Assembly (NCBI GenBank): GCA_016292515.1
Contig: JAEDIJ010000039.1
Location: 1-17,852, forward strand
Length of the DNA: 17,852 nucleotides
Origin: Victivallaceae bacterium
GTDB taxonomy: Bacteria; Verrucomicrobiota; Lentisphaeria; Victivallales; Victivallaceae
Reading direction: 5' to 3'
In this document: positions 8,833 through 15,297 of the stretch, one piece after another
How positions within the stretch are numbered: the stretch's first letter is position 1
Layout: the number at the start of each line of letters is the position of its first letter
Notes under the pieces: generated by a model
Databases searched by the model: none
Told to the model about the DNA's origin: nothing
The model's input: the letters and a program-made list of their open reading frames with translations, nothing else
Made by a program: the position numbers and the translations under genes

Positions 8833-9828
8833 ATGAATAAACTCGCGAAACAACTTCTCCCCTTTTCCTCTTTGCTTTTCATCATTTTGCTCTGGACATT
8901 TCTGGAACCGGAAAACTTTTTGAGTTTCCAGAATATGATGAACGTCCTGCGGCGCTCGTCGATCAACAGCATCATCGCCGCCGGGATGACCTTTGTCATC
9001 ATCTCCTCCGGCATCGACCTCTCGATCGGCTCGATGCTCGCGATGTGCGGTATGGCGGGCGCGGCGTCGATGCTCGCCGCCAACGGCGCCAGTTGGGCGG
9101 CGATCGCTTCGGGGGAATACTTTGCGCTTTCCGCAGGCAGTATGCTGATCGGCACCATCGCCGGCATCGCGGCGGGCGCGTTGTGCGGCTGGCTCAACGG
9201 CGTCATCATCACCCGGCTGAAACTCGCGCCTTTTATCGTCACCCTCGGCACGATGAGCATTTTCCGCGGGATTTCCTACCTCGCCAACGACGGGAAACCC
9301 TTTGCCGTTTCCGCATACAGTTATCTCGACATCGGTACGATCGGCAATATCCCGGTCGCCGTCATTCTGCTTGCCGTGGTGTTGCTCTTTTTCGGATATC
9401 TTCTCAAATACACGCCTTTCGGACGCTACACCTACGCCATCGGCGCCAACAGCAACACCGCCTTTCACGCCGGCATCAACGTCCGCAACATTTTGACTTG
9501 GATCTACACGCTGACGGGCGCGTTGACCGGCCTTGCCGCGATGATCGGCACCGCCCGCGCCAGTTCCGCCCAGCCCTCCGCGGGGCTCTCGCTGGAACTT
9601 GACGTCATCGCCGGAGTCATCATCGGCGGCACCTCCCCCTCCGGCGGTCGCGGCACGATGACGGGGACTCTGATCGGCGTCCTTTTGATCAACTTCCTGC
9701 GCAACGGCTTGACGCTGCTCGACATCTCGACCAACGTCCAATTGGTCGTCATCGGCTTAATCATCATCATCGCCGTCACCGCAGATCAACTGGCGGCGAG
9801 ATCCGCCGAAAAAGCGATCGGCCGGTAA
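8833..9828 (+). CDS. Sugar ABC transporter permease (RbsC/MglC type)
   Basis: This is a 331-residue inner-membrane protein of the BPD_transp_2 family with about eight to ten hydrophobic segments. Hallmarks are NMMNVLRRSSINSIIAAGMT near the N-terminus, ISSGIDLSIGSMLA with the conserved GIDLS turn, LNGVIITRLKLAPFIVTLG, and late in the protein the coupling-helix area followed by DVIAGVIIGGTSPSGGRG, the typical signature near the EAA-like loop. An AGGAG site lies 10 bases before the start, and the gap from the ATPase gene is 16 bases. With a single permease gene, the channel would be a homodimer as in RbsC. No terminator is visible in the 114 bases to the convergent Fic gene. Confidence 0.95.
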   Translation: MNKLAKQLLPFSSLLFIILLWTFLEPENFLSFQNMMNVLRRSSINSIIAAGMTFVIISSGIDLSIGSMLAMCGMAGAASMLAANGASWAAIASGEYFALSAGSMLIGTIAGIAAGALCGWLNGVIITRLKLAPFIVTLGTMSIFRGISYLANDGKPFAVSAYSYLDIGTIGNIPVAVILLAVVLLFFGYLLKYTPFGRYTYAIGANSNTAFHAGINVRNILTWIYTLTGALTGLAAMIGTARASSAQPSAGLSLELDVIAGVIIGGTSPSGGRGTMTGTLIGVLLINFLRNGLTLLDISTNVQLVVIGLIIIIAVTADQLAARSAEKAIGR

Positions 9829-9942
9829 AACATCATACAAGCAAAGCGAATGCTTCAACGCTGGCTTCATCTGAAAAGGCGCGTGCGGCAGGATCGTCTT
9901 TTCCGACGCTTAACTGCTGTCGCCCTCAATGAATGAGAAAAA

Positions 9943-10995
9943 TCAAAAACGACGTTTGACATACGCCGTATTTTTACCGCGTCCCACCTTTTCGATCACG
10001 CCGCTTTTGAGGAGTTTGCTTAAAGTCAATTCGATCATAGTCGTGCTGATGTCCGGACATTGTCCGGCAATATCGGCTTTTGAAATCTTGCCGAGACGCG
10101 AATCAAACATGAGCCGGATGCGTTCTGCTTTGGTGGTTTTCCGGTTGATGACAAGCGTGACCCGGTTCTCAAATTCCCGGTAGGCTTTGAGGATCGTTCC
10201 CAGCATATACCGCAGAAACGGGAGATAGTCGTTCTTTTCATCGTTCCAATGATCGGAACTCGCTTGCAATGCTTCATAATAAGTCTGCTTGGATTTCTCG
10301 ATCAGCATTTCAAGACTGATATATTTCCCTGCGATGTAACCGTGGCGGTACAAGAGGAGCAGCGTCAGCAGCCGGCTCATGCGTCCGTTTCCGTCATTGA
10401 ACGGATGTACGCAAAGGAAATCGAAAATGAAAAGCAACGACAGGAGAATCGGGTCAAAGACCTCCTCCCCGAGCGCGTCCGAATATGCCCGGCAAAGCTG
10501 TTCCATCGCTTCCGGCGTTTCAAGTGCCGGAGTCGGAGAAAAACGCACCCGCTTTTTTCCGGAGTCATCTGTTTCCGCGATGAAATTGTCGCAGTTTTTC
10601 CAATGTCCGCCAATCCCGGCGGATTGAAAGGAATAAAGATCCCGGTGAAGTTGCAAAATCGTATTCGGGGTCACAGGAATATATTCGTAATTTCCATGAA
10701 TCGTGGCAAGGACATCCCGGTATCCGGCAATCTCACGCTCATTTCGCGTGGAGGGTTCAGTACGTTGTTCCACCAGTGCTTTCAGGCGTTCATCCGAAGT
10801 GAAAATTCCCTCGATCCGGTTTGAGGAATCCGTACTTTGAATGACGGCGACTTCCAGAAGAGTCTGCAAAACATCTTTCCTGGCTGCGATGAACAAATCC
10901 TGTTTCCCCCGATATTCATGAATTGAGGCAAGCATATTGCAGATTTCCGGCGTCAGCAATTTTTTCGGAAATGCTGAATAATCGAATCGTCTCAT
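9943..10995 (-). CDS. Class II Fic family AMP-transferase with C-terminal winged helix
   Basis: This 350-residue Fic protein is expected to transfer AMP (or another nucleotide moiety) to a hydroxyl on a target protein. The catalytic motif HPFNDGNGRMSR (197-208) matches HPFx(D/E)GNGRxxR fully, with catalytic His197. The N-terminal inhibitory helix motif S-x3-E-G is present as SNRIEG (58-63), which places it in class II, where Glu62 would block productive ATP binding until inhibition is relieved. Residues about 285-350 (KAERIRLMF... to VEKVGRGKNTAY-like wing) form a winged helix-turn-helix. The start at 10995 is set by a near-perfect AAAGGAGGTG ribosome binding site; an open frame continuing 54 codons upstream crosses the promoter and is rejected. 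Repeated boxes in the promoter suggest DNA binding by its own winged helix. The cellular target is unknown. Confidence 0.95.
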   Translation of the reverse strand: MRRFDYSAFPKKLLTPEICNMLASIHEYRGKQDLFIAARKDVLQTLLEVAVIQSTDSSNRIEGIFTSDERLKALVEQRTEPSTRNEREIAGYRDVLATIHGNYEYIPVTPNTILQLHRDLYSFQSAGIGGHWKNCDNFIAETDDSGKKRVRFSPTPALETPEAMEQLCRAYSDALGEEVFDPILLSLLFIFDFLCVHPFNDGNGRMSRLLTLLLLYRHGYIAGKYISLEMLIEKSKQTYYEALQASSDHWNDEKNDYLPFLRYMLGTILKAYREFENRVTLVINRKTTKAERIRLMFDSRLGKISKADIAGQCPDISTTMIELTLSKLLKSGVIEKVGRGKNTAYVKRRF

Positions 10996-11010
10996 CGTCA
11001 CACCTCCTTT

Positions 11011-11083
11011 TCTGCATATACTATACCTTGCATCTGCATATATTTCAAATATAATTATGCAGATTTTTGTAAATATATGCAGA
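11011..11083 (-). promoter_or_regulatory. Fic promoter with four repeated operator-like boxes
   Basis: On the minus strand, -35 TTGAAA (11043-11048) and -10 TATAGT (11020-11025) are exactly 17 bases apart. Over and around them lie four copies of one box: TCTGCATATA at 11011-11020 and 11033-11042 on the plus strand, and the inverted forms TATATGCAGA at 11074-11083 (exact) and ATTATGCAGA at 11054-11063 (8 of 10). The two direct boxes are 22 bases apart and the two inverted ones 20 apart, so all face nearly the same side of the helix. One box fills the promoter spacer and one sits just past the -10, so binding should repress. Confidence 0.7.
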
Positions 11084-11114
11084 AAAAACTCACGCAAGTA
11101 GTAAAGATGCTTTG

Positions 11115-11169
11115 AGGAGTTGAGTTCGCAAAATAAACATTGGTGGAGCAGAACCAAAACTCAACTCCT
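11115..11169. repeat. 12-bp inverted repeat
   Basis: AGGAGTTGAGTT (11115-11126) pairs perfectly with AACTCAACTCCT (11158-11169), 31 bases apart. It is the first of three consecutive palindromic units in the gene-free stretch between the Fic promoter and the small leftward ORF at 11534. The words TTGGTGGAGCAG inside it resemble the TGGTGGAG found next to both copies of the 178-bp repeat. Confidence 0.7.
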
Positions 11170-11176
11170 TAACTTC

Positions 11177-11272
11177 TTAACGTGCCGCAAAAGGAGACGA
11201 AGGAGTGAAAAAGAGAAGAGGTTAAATCGTTGCTCCGCAACAGTGAAGTCAGCGTACCTGCGGCACGCTTAA
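11177..11272. repeat. 13-bp inverted repeat with one bulge
   Basis: TTAACGTGCCGCA (11177-11189) pairs with TGCGGCACG-C-TTAA (11259-11272), with C11268 bulged; the interval is 69 bases. The enclosed sequence is purine-rich and has no open frame. The right arm abuts the next hairpin at 11275. Confidence 0.6.
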
Positions 11273-11274
11273 CT

Positions 11275-11311
11275 CACCAGTTTTTGCATAAAATTTAAGC
11301 AAAAACTGGTG
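11275..11311. repeat. Hairpin at the head of repeat copy 1
   Basis: CACCAGTTTTTGC (11275-11287) pairs perfectly with GCAAAAACTGGTG (11299-11311) around an 11-base A/T loop that can itself fold as TAAA/TTTA. It sits in the same position relative to the 178-bp repeat as the larger hairpin at 16180-16229, but the stem sequence is different. Confidence 0.8.
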
Positions 11312-11482
11312 GAGTAAAAGACAATCCACAACTATTCCGCTATAACCTGCTCTCCAACCTCAAAAATTAATTCCGATCAGCCGCGAATTACTTTTCTACA
11401 CCGCTTCGTCCGATGTGCCGACATACTCACTGTCCCGCAGAATCTATACGCGTTAAGTGCAAAAATCCGAAATTTTAATTGG
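11305..11482 (+). repeat. 178-bp direct repeat, copy 1
   Basis: This segment aligns without any gap to 16225-16402, a constant offset of 4,920 bases. From 11331 to 11482, 139 of 152 positions are identical by direct counting, including one exact run of 78 bases (11330-11407) and one of 30 at the end (11453-11482). Differences cluster at 11408-11434. Similarity stops sharply after AATTTTAATTGG. On the minus strand both copies keep a weak promoter-like pair TTCGGA-17-TATAGA. There is no transposase or credible open frame in it; its nature is unknown. Confidence 0.92.
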
Positions 11483-11495
11483 TATGCGTTGTTAC

Positions 11496-11520
11496 AAAAA
11501 AACTCCCTGCGTTTACAGGG
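11496..11520 (-). terminator. Terminator of the small leftward ORF
   Basis: On the minus strand CCCTG (11516-11520) pairs with CAGGG (11505-11509) around the loop TAAACG, then AG and seven T residues (plus-strand A run 11496-11502). The stem is short but the T tract is good. It lies 14 bases after the stop codon of the leftward ORF at 11534, which supports that ORF being expressed. Confidence 0.55.
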
Positions 11521-11533
11521 GTTCGAGATGGGT

Positions 11534-11869
11534 TTAGAACCCGTGATAGACCACGCGTCCGGCTCTGCCGTATGGCGCGACAACAGCAGGGGTCATCGGA
11601 TCCGGCTGACTGACGAACAATTGCTGACCTGCGTATGTGGCAGGTACAACAGGAGTCACTGTTCCCGGAATCACGTTCGCAACGGGTGCAGCTCCAACAG
11701 GATTGCAAACGATTACTCCTGCGGGACTATGCACTGTCGCCACCGCAGGTGTAGGTACAGCGACAGCAGGAGGCTGAACCGTCACGAGAGGTGCAACCGG
11801 GTTAGCTGAAACACAAAAAAATTGCCAATTCCTGTTTTTGAGGTATCCGCACACCAACTGTGTGTCCAT
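11534..11869 (-). CDS. Small Pro/Val/Ala-rich hypothetical protein
   Basis: This is a 111-residue open frame of unknown function. After a short start (MDTQLVCGYLKNRNWQFFCVSA) the rest is a low-complexity run rich in Pro, Val, Ala and Thr (for example VTVQPPAVAVPTPAVATV) ending in GRAGRVVYHGF, a composition seen in extended, often exported proteins. There is no clear signal peptide; a run of seven A/T bases at 11815-11821 could hide a frameshift that removed one. The frame continues further upstream but would be antisense to the riboswitch, so the Met at 11869 is preferred, though its ribosome binding site is poor. The terminator just downstream supports it. Not recognised; it may be a decayed gene. 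Confidence 0.4.
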   Translation of the reverse strand: MDTQLVCGYLKNRNWQFFCVSANPVAPLVTVQPPAVAVPTPAVATVHSPAGVIVCNPVGAAPVANVIPGTVTPVVPATYAGQQLFVSQPDPMTPAVVAPYGRAGRVVYHGF

Positions 11870-11937
11870 TTTCTCGACACTTTTGCGCAATAATTCACTC
11901 GCATTCAGAATCGCGCGGCGGGAATCGTTGAAGAAAC

Positions 11938-11965
11938 TTGATTTTTCCGGGGACGGTGTTATATT
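11938..11965 (+). promoter_or_regulatory. Promoter of the cobalamin riboswitch transcript
   Basis: A -35 box TTGATT (11938-11943) and a -10 box TATATT (11960-11965) are separated by 16 bases. Transcription would begin around 11971, which coincides with the first paired base of the riboswitch P1 stem. The box pair is the same as that inferred for htpG. Confidence 0.6.
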
Positions 11966-11970
11966 AAGAC

Positions 11971-12114
11971 ATCGGCTGATTCGATGAACGGATCCGGTGA
12001 ATCCCGTGAAAATCGGGAGCGGTTGCGCCACTGTGAAAGGGCTGAAACGCCCGAAGTCAGATCCCGCCCGTTCATAAGCCGATCCCCGCTCGCCGGGGCT
12101 GTGCGCATAACACA
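11971..12114 (+). promoter_or_regulatory. Cobalamin (B12) riboswitch
   Basis: The closing stem P1 pairs ATCGGCT (11971-11977) with AGCCGAT (12077-12083), and P2 pairs ATGAACGG (11984-11991) with CCGTTCAT (12068-12075). Between them are the conserved core words CCGGTGAATCCCG, GCGGTTGCGCCACTGTGAAA and the B12 box-like GAAGTCAGATCCCGCCCG, with a P6 hairpin GGGC-TGAAAC-GCCC. Downstream, TGTG-CGCATAA-CACA (12100-12114) can form P13, whose loop GCGCA is complementary to TGCGC in the L5 loop (12024-12028), the kissing contact used for switching. No terminator follows; a GGAG ribosome binding site lies at 12119-12122, so control is probably at translation, off when cobalamin is bound. It precedes no B12 synthesis or BtuB-like gene, which is unusual. 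Confidence 0.93.
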
Positions 12115-12132
12115 AAACGGAGAATCTGCAAA

Positions 12133-12198
12133 ATGAAGACGCATTGCTTTTTTGTGTCCGCTTCACGGCGGAAACGTCCTTTCGGATCGCGCGTGTAA
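12133..12198 (+). CDS. 21-residue leader ORF directly after the riboswitch
   Basis: An ATG at 12133 follows the GGAG site (12119-12122) by 10 bases, the only strong ribosome binding site adjacent to the riboswitch switching hairpin. It encodes MKTHCFFVSASRRKRPFGSR plus Val and stops at TAA 12196-12198. It is basic and not recognised. It may be a leader peptide, or the broken N-terminus of a longer protein joined by frameshift to the beta-helix frame, which stays open from 12144. The 65-base gap to the next start is too long for simple translational coupling. Confidence 0.35.
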   Translation: MKTHCFFVSASRRKRPFGSRV

Positions 12199-12263
12199 AC
12201 GTCCGCGCGCACCGGTTTGTTCTTTCTTTATTTTTTTGGAACCCTCTTACGAAAGGCCGATCC

Positions 12264-14564
12264 ATGTCTTTTTTATCTTTTCAGGACAACTTTGTTTCAC
12301 GCTGGAAAAATGATCTCTTTGTCGACGCCGTTTCCCGCAGCGAAGACGAATCTATTTCCGCCGATGACAAATTCGATGCTCTCTATGTCGGGAACTATGC
12401 CGAAGCGATCGGGACGACCGTGGAATCCGGCGGCGCGCTTTACGTCGACGGCGCCGGACTCATCGGCGGCATCAACGTTCAGAACGGCGGGGTCTACGCC
12501 GGAAGCGGGATCGCCGAAAACCGGATCAACTGGTACGGCGCCGCCGTCTGCGGGACATACGCCGATATCACGCTGCAAAACGTCGTTTTCATCGGCAATA
12601 CCGCCTGCGAATTGAATGGTTATTCCGGTTGCGGAGGAGCCGTCGAAAGTTACGGCGGCACGTTGACGGCCATCGGCGGGACGATCAGCGGGAACCTCGC
12701 CGCAGGAAGCACTTCCGCCGGAGGCGGCATCTGCACGATCTTTGCCACAGCCGGTATTGATGCCGTTTGCATTGCCGGAAACACGGCGTTTTACGGCGGA
12801 GGGATCCAGCAAAACGGCGGCATGCTGACCGTCGGGTCCGCGATCTTCGCGGACAACCGCGCATCTTACGGAGGCGCGATGGAGATCCACAACGGCGGCA
12901 CCGCTTCGGTCGAAGGGTGTTCCTTTTCCGGAAATGAAGCGTTGCAGGGCGGCGCGATCCATTCCGAGGGAGGAGTGATAACGATCCGCGACAGCGTTTT
13001 CGCGACGGCGAGCGACACGATTTACAACGCGGGCGGCATGACGCTCGGCGGTACGATCAAAACGGCGGCGAACATCACTTCGACCCAAGCGATCTCGGTC
13101 GAAGAAAAGACTTCTCTTGTACTCGACCTTTCCGGTTACGGGGGGACGACGTCGCAGGAATTACTGACCAACTTCGATACGATGTTCGGCGTCTCCCGGA
13201 AAAATTTGAGTATCACGGTCAACGTCAATCGGGCGCAAAGCACCGGAGTTTATGCTCTGGCGACGAATGCGTCGCTTTTCGACTGCCCGGTCATGCTCGA
13301 CATTGAAAGCGAAAAGACCACGATGATCGCGGAAGACCGGAAGTTCGTCTACGAGGGAAAAGCGTATCAACTTGTCCGGGAAAACTTTTCCGCTGCGCTG
13401 AAAATAGAAGACGTTTCGTCGGGCAATATTTACGGCGGAAAGGCGATCGCCGAAAATGCGGAACTTTCTCTGGCGACGGGACTTATGGTCGACGGAAGCG
13501 GCGTTTACGCGGCGTTGATCGGCGGCGAAAATATTTCCGGCGGCACGGTAACGAAAAACGGCGCGTCTTTCGTCGATATTTCCGGCAACATTCAAGCGAC
13601 GGCGGCTGCGGGCGGTGTTTACGCGACAAATTGCAACGTTACCATGAACGCCGAAACCAGCGTTGCGGTCGCGGACGGCAATTTCTCCAATATCGTCTGC
13701 GCGGGGAGCGTCGTCAACGAAAATACGGTTTTGACGGTCAACGACGCTTCCAGATTGACGATTTCAGGCGGCACGTTTGCCAATGCGGTCGCGGGCGGAA
13801 ATTACATTCAGAAAGAGGGCGGCACGGTTTACGGCGGAAGCGGTACAAGAGCCTCCAATACTTTTGTCACCATTTCCGGCGGCGCGTTTCTGCGGGATGT
13901 TTTCGGCGGAAACATTTCCGCGAAAAATGCTTTTTCAACGACTACGAATTCTTATGTGACAGGTTCGACGGACGTCACGATCGACGCGCGTGAAAACGAA
14001 ATTTTCATCGGCGGAAATCTCATCGCAGGATCCAGCGGCAAAGGCACGGTCCACGCGACGAACGTCGTTTTCAAAGGCGCGGGGAGCAATCTCGTTTTCG
14101 GCGGAAACAGCGTCGTCTGCGGCGACAGTCACGATGCGACGACGACCTGTTCCTGCGTCGATAAAAATTGCCGTTCGCTTGTTTTCGATCATTTCAGCGG
14201 TACGCTCGGTGCGCGGATTGCGGGATTCGACACGGTGACTTTTTCGGGCGGTTCGGTAGATCTCGCGTACGCTTCGCGCCTCGGCGAGATCTCGACGTGG
14301 GATTTCCGCGACGGCGCGGTCGTGAATTTCGGCGACGTCGCCAACAATTTTCAAAGCGACACGCTGATTTTCGGCGTTTTCGCCGAAAACGAGTGGACGG
14401 TGATGACCGCAACGGACGAATCGGCGTTTGCGAATTGGGATTACGGCTATGACACCGTGATGATCGCGGGGGAAAAAGCGACACTCCGGGACGGTTGCTG
14501 GATAAGCGCACATTACCGTTTTTACCGGGAAAACAACACGCTTAAAATCGCAAAACTCGCCTGA
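12264..14564 (+). CDS. Pmp-like right-handed beta-helix surface protein
   Basis: This is a 766-residue protein, Gly/Asn/Thr/Ser-rich. Residues about 100-260 carry repeated pairs of F-x-x-N or S/A-G-N with G-G-[AGI]-[IVM] (FIGNTA...GGAV, ISGNLA...GGGI, IAGNTAFYGGGI, FADNRASYGGAM, FSGNEALQGGAI), the GGAI/FxxN repeats of chlamydial polymorphic membrane proteins. The second half has another repeat, ISGGTFANAVAGGN, ISGGAFLRDVFGGN, then FIGGN and FGGN. Near the C-terminus is a Cys/His cluster C619, H623, C629, C631, C636. There is no classical signal peptide and no C-terminal beta-barrel, so the export route is unclear. The start at 12264 is chosen for GAAAGG eight bases upstream. It lies downstream of a cobalamin riboswitch and 16 bases before a prepilin-like gene. 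An adhesin or ligand-capture role is inference. Confidence 0.85.
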   Translation: MSFLSFQDNFVSRWKNDLFVDAVSRSEDESISADDKFDALYVGNYAEAIGTTVESGGALYVDGAGLIGGINVQNGGVYAGSGIAENRINWYGAAVCGTYADITLQNVVFIGNTACELNGYSGCGGAVESYGGTLTAIGGTISGNLAAGSTSAGGGICTIFATAGIDAVCIAGNTAFYGGGIQQNGGMLTVGSAIFADNRASYGGAMEIHNGGTASVEGCSFSGNEALQGGAIHSEGGVITIRDSVFATASDTIYNAGGMTLGGTIKTAANITSTQAISVEEKTSLVLDLSGYGGTTSQELLTNFDTMFGVSRKNLSITVNVNRAQSTGVYALATNASLFDCPVMLDIESEKTTMIAEDRKFVYEGKAYQLVRENFSAALKIEDVSSGNIYGGKAIAENAELSLATGLMVDGSGVYAALIGGENISGGTVTKNGASFVDISGNIQATAAAGGVYATNCNVTMNAETSVAVADGNFSNIVCAGSVVNENTVLTVNDASRLTISGGTFANAVAGGNYIQKEGGTVYGGSGTRASNTFVTISGGAFLRDVFGGNISAKNAFSTTTNSYVTGSTDVTIDARENEIFIGGNLIAGSSGKGTVHATNVVFKGAGSNLVFGGNSVVCGDSHDATTTCSCVDKNCRSLVFDHFSGTLGARIAGFDTVTFSGGSVDLAYASRLGEISTWDFRDGAVVNFGDVANNFQSDTLIFGVFAENEWTVMTATDESAFANWDYGYDTVMIAGEKATLRDGCWISAHYRFYRENNTLKIAKLA

Positions 14565-14580
14565 CGCGAAAGCGGCTTTC

Positions 14581-15297
14581 ATGCAAAAAAATTTCACGCT
14601 GGTCGAATTGATCGTCGGCTTCGGCATCATCGCGATCCTTGCCGCTTTGACGGGCGGATTGTGTCTCCGGGCGCGGACGGAAGCGCGCAAAGCGAAGTGT
14701 CTTGCCAATTTGCGGCAGATCGGAGCATTTCATTTTCTTTATGCGAACCGTAACGGCGGAAGATTCTGTCCCGCGTATGACGACCATTTCAATCAATGGG
14801 ATTCCAGCGGAAATTATAAAAAAGGGGGGATCCTCGCCGAATTTTTCGGCGAGGAAGCGAATGCCAACGCCTCCGTTGTCTTTGCCTGTCCCGAAGCGCA
14901 AAACGTTTTTTGGAAAAAGCAGAAATTCGCGCCGCGTTACCATGGGTACGGATACAATTATCTCTTATCGTTCGCGTCCCAGTCCGACATGCCGCCCCGT
15001 TATCGCAGCGTGAAGATCGGACAAATCGACAACCCCTGCCGCGTCGTCATGCTGGCGGATGCCGCCTGTTTTATGGATGCCGAAACTCCGGGACCGACCT
15101 CTTTTTTGTACAACACGACCTCGAAGCGCGGCGGTTACGCCGACTTCCGGCACGGAGGAGCCGCGGCGGCTTTTTACGTTGACGGACACGCGGCGACGCA
15201 AAGGGAAAAACATCATCCCCCGTCGGAGAAATTTTCCGACCGCATCGGCTATCTTTCCGACGGCGACGAAGCATATATTCCCTTTTCGCGGCGCTGA
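14581..15297 (+). CDS. Prepilin-like protein with H-X9-DG motif (DUF1559-like)
   Basis: This 238-residue protein starts with a class III (type IV pilin) signal: short charged leader MQKN, then FTLVELIVGFGIIAILAALT, with the conserved Glu at position +5. The residue before Phe is Asn rather than the usual Gly, a variation common in this protein group in Lentisphaerota. It continues with the ARKAKCLANLRQIG helix and a globular domain ending in HGGAAAAFYVDG (191-202), an exact H-X9-DG motif. Such proteins are very numerous in Planctomycetes and Lentisphaerota; they are thought to be pseudopilin-like and cell-envelope associated, but their function is unknown. The 16-base gap suggests co-transcription with the beta-helix gene. 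The start has only a weak GAAAG site 12 bases upstream. Confidence 0.9.
   Translation: MQKNFTLVELIVGFGIIAILAALTGGLCLRARTEARKAKCLANLRQIGAFHFLYANRNGGRFCPAYDDHFNQWDSSGNYKKGGILAEFFGEEANANASVVFACPEAQNVFWKKQKFAPRYHGYGYNYLLSFASQSDMPPRYRSVKIGQIDNPCRVVMLADAACFMDAETPGPTSFLYNTTSKRGGYADFRHGGAAAAFYVDGHAATQREKHHPPSEKFSDRIGYLSDGDEAYIPFSRR

Noticed and set aside
10996..11157. 54-codon N-terminal extension of the Fic frame
   Set aside because: It would run through the Fic promoter and operator boxes; the Met at 10995 has a near-perfect AGGAGG site and matches the usual start of the family.
11115..11482. Integron attC sites
   Set aside because: The characteristic RYYYAAC and GTTRRRY ends were not found, and the stems are perfect palindromes of unlike length; no integrase gene is in the window.
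11275..11482. Retron (msr/msd plus reverse transcriptase)
   Set aside because: The hairpin-plus-tail layout is suggestive, but there is no reverse transcriptase next to either copy.
11870..12265. Upstream extension of the small leftward ORF to 243 residues
   Set aside because: This part is antisense to the cobalamin riboswitch and the leader ORF, and shows no protein-like pattern.
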